Notes under the pieces: model-generated
What the model was told of the DNA's origin: nothing
Seen by the model: only the letters and a program-made list of their open reading frames with translations
Databases searched by the model: none
In this document: positions 6,702-8,042 of the stretch, piece by piece
Numbering within the stretch: the first letter of the stretch is position 1
Layout of the letters: every line of letters begins with the position of its first letter
Assembly (NCBI GenBank): GCA_902803185.1
Contig: CADCOV010000088.1
Span: 1 to 8,042, forward strand
Length of the DNA: 8,042 nt
Direction: 5' to 3'
From: an uncultured Eubacteriales bacterium
GTDB taxonomy: Bacteria; Bacillota; Clostridia; Peptostreptococcales; Anaerovoracaceae
Program-made: the position numbers and the translations under genes

Positions 6702-7352
6702 CTATTCTGCCGTGAAGCCGAACAAAGCATCCAGCCCGGCAGCGATCCGCTTCCGCACCTCCTCCGGCGGAAGCGATGCGTCTACGGTGAAAAACCGATG
6801 GCCCCCGCTCTCGCGGTCCGCCTCGATCAAAGCCTTGTATCCCCGGTACACGTCCATGTGGAAGGCCGCGGCCTCCAGCTCCAGACGGTCCCGCTCTCCC
6901 CGGTCCTCGTTGTCGACACGGTGCAGCGCGTCCACCGGAGAGATGTCCAGGAAGATCGTCATGTCCGGCATGAGCCCGTCCACCGCATAGGCGTTGATGG
7001 CGCCCACCGCGTCCCCCAGGCCCCGGGCGTAGCCCTGGTAGGCCAGGCTGGAATCCACGAACCGGTCGCAGACCACGGTGCGGCCCGCCTCGATGGCCGG
7101 CCGGATGACCTCCCGCACGATCTGGGCTCTCGCCGCAGCATAAAGCAGAGCTTCGGTCATTCCCGCCATCCCGGTATTGCCGGGATCCAGGATCACCCGT
7201 CTCACCTGTTCGCCGATCGGCGTACCGCCCGGCTCCCTGGTGAACAAAGCGTCGATCTTCCGCTCCTCCATGTATTCCCGAATATGCTGCAGCTGCGTGG
7301 ATTTTCCGGATCCATCGCCGCCCTCTATCGATATGAAGTAACCTCTGCTCAC
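6702..7352 (-). CDS. tmk: Thymidylate kinase
   Basis: Phosphorylates dTMP to dTDP with ATP, needed for dTTP supply. The 216-residue product is of normal length. It has the P-loop EGGDGSGKST (10-19), the dTMP-binding REPGGT (39-44), DRF (96-98) followed by SSLAYQGYARG (101-111), and a C-terminal lid region rich in Arg and acidic residues (about 144-158). The start codon is GTG at 7352, not ATG: the P-loop begins ten residues in, as in the family, and no ATG lies nearer. AAGGGA is placed 10 bases upstream, inside the end of the small hydrophobic gene. It lies 4 bases after that gene and 9 bases before holB. Assignment is secure. Confidence 0.97.
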   Translation of the reverse strand: MSRGYFISIEGGDGSGKSTQLQHIREYMEERKIDALFTREPGGTPIGEQVRRVILDPGNTGMAGMTEALLYAAARAQIVREVIRPAIEAGRTVVCDRFVDSSLAYQGYARGLGDAVGAINAYAVDGLMPDMTIFLDISPVDALHRVDNEDRGERDRLELEAAAFHMDVYRGYKALIEADRESGGHRFFTVDASLPPEEVRKRIAAGLDALFGFTAE

Positions 7353-7356
7353 GCCC

Positions 7357-7464
7357 TTACCGTCCCTTGATGATCGTATCCATCAGCTTGTTGAAAAGTA
7401 AAAATCCGATGTACGCCAGTGGACAACAGAGCAGGATGCAGAATATCACCTTCAAAGCAAACAT
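7357..7464 (-). CDS. Putative 35-residue hydrophobic membrane micro-protein upstream of tmk
   Basis: A complete small open frame from ATG (7464) to TAA (7357). It reads MFALKVIFCILLCCPLAY (1-18), then IGFLLFNKLM and DTIIKGR. Residues about 6-24 form one hydrophobic segment with Cys9, Cys13 and Cys14, followed by a polar tail ending in Lys-Gly-Arg. A single-pass membrane peptide is the simplest reading. AGGAAGGTGAG lies just before the ATG as a plausible ribosome binding site, and an extended -10 promoter lies about 28 bases further upstream. It stops 4 bases before the tmk GTG, so it would be the first gene of the tmk transcript. It is richer in A and T than its neighbours and uses TTA, a codon absent from fbp. 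I recognise no family; a non-translated tmk leader is the alternative. Confidence 0.6.
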   Translation of the reverse strand: MFALKVIFCILLCCPLAYIGFLLFNKLMDTIIKGR

Positions 7465-7491
7465 CGTGCTCACCTTCCTGTTCGATAGAAT

Positions 7492-7500
7492 ATTATACCA
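7492..7500 (-). promoter_or_regulatory. Extended -10 promoter of the tmk gene run
   Basis: TGGTATAAT on the minus strand is a perfect TGnTATAAT extended -10 element. At 16 to 18 bases upstream there is only a weak -35 (T-rich, TTTTTC), as is usual for extended -10 promoters. Transcription would begin near 7485, about 20 bases before the ATG at 7464, and just after the rRNA terminator. It is the only strong promoter I see in the window. Confidence 0.75.
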
Positions 7501-7557
7501 TATATCAATGAATAGAAAAAGGGTCAAAGTGAAAAGGCCAAGCCGCCTTGAATGCAG

Positions 7558-7586
7558 AAAAAAAGAGAACGCCGAAGCGTTCTCTT
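7558..7586 (-). terminator. Intrinsic terminator of the rRNA operon
   Basis: Directly after the 5S gene, a perfect 8-base stem GAGAACGC / GCGTTCTC closes a TTCG loop (7565-7572 with 7577-7584), giving the very stable C(UUCG)G form. It extends by A-T pairs on both sides and runs into seven T residues (7558-7564). It separates the rRNA operon from the tmk gene run. Confidence 0.95.
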
Positions 7587-7590
7587 GTAA

Positions 7591-7706
7591 ACCGGCAACG
7601 TCCTGCTTTCCCGGGCAGTCGCCCGCCAGGTATCATCGGCGCTGAAGAGCTTAACTACTGTGTTCGAGATGGGAACAGGTGGGACCTCTTCGCTATAGTC
7701 ACCGGA
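7591..7706 (-). rRNA. rrf: 5S ribosomal RNA
   Basis: The minus strand carries the conserved 5S core: AGCGAAGAGGTCCCACC, GTTCCCATCTCGAACAC and AGTTAAGCTCTTCAGCGCCG. The ends pair to form helix I: CCGGTGAC (7698-7705) with GTTGCCGG (7592-7599), eight base pairs counting two G-U wobbles. This sets a length of about 116 bases, normal for 5S; each end may be off by a base or two. It follows the 23S gene in the usual order and precedes the terminator. Confidence 0.95.
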
Positions 7707-7780
7707 TATTGACTTGTTTGTGCCTAAGAACCGAATAACGTGTTCACGCGAACTACTCGCGGCATTTCCTTTGAAACCAC
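7707..7780 (-). other. 23S-5S rRNA spacer
   Basis: A 74-base spacer without a tRNA gene. It contains two short inverted repeats on the minus strand, CGCGA-GTAGT-TCGCG and CGTG-AA-CACG, possibly involved in rRNA processing. The boundary to the 23S gene is an estimate. Confidence 0.6.

Positions 7781-8042
<262 letters not shown>

Overview
The window reads as a chromosomal segment of a fairly GC-rich member of the Firmicutes, most likely class Clostridia. The evidence is an in-line rRNA operon end, a RicT (YaaT)-type PSP1 protein, a class III (Bacillus-type) fructose-1,6-bisphosphatase, an AbrB-family transition-state regulator and strong AGGAGG ribosome binding sites. I cannot assign genus or family from this sequence alone. 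Every gene I support is on the minus strand, so the window is best read from its right end to its left end.

Right end (8042 to about 7558): the 3' part of a 23S rRNA gene, a short spacer without tRNA, a complete 5S rRNA gene, and a strong intrinsic terminator with a CUUCGG-type loop. An extended -10 promoter (TGGTATAAT) lies about 60 bases further on and probably starts the next transcription unit.

Middle (7464 to 2267): a tight gene run. It starts with an uncatalogued 35-residue hydrophobic micro-ORF, then tmk (thymidylate kinase), holB (DNA polymerase III delta'), ricT (PSP1 protein), a TrmN6-like tRNA methyltransferase, a small DUF948-like membrane protein, an AbrB-family regulator with a Cys4 tail, and murA (first committed step of peptidoglycan synthesis). 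Gaps are 5 to 26 bases, with a 4-base ATGA overlap between ricT and the methyltransferase, so co-transcription is likely. The order tmk-holB-ricT-trmN6-abrB is a compressed version of the tmk to abrB region of Bacillus subtilis.

Left end (2266 to 1): a 64-base murA-fbp gap holding mutually exclusive hairpins, then fbp (class III fructose-1,6-bisphosphatase, gluconeogenesis), its intrinsic terminator, and two copies of an 83-base tandem repeat with inverted-repeat arms, cut by the window edge.

The content is mainly housekeeping: nucleotide supply and replication, tRNA modification, cell wall and gluconeogenesis. I saw no CRISPR array, transposase, phage gene or defence system. The least explained items are the palindromic tandem repeat at the left edge, the 35-residue membrane micro-protein in front of tmk, and the attenuator-like murA-fbp leader.
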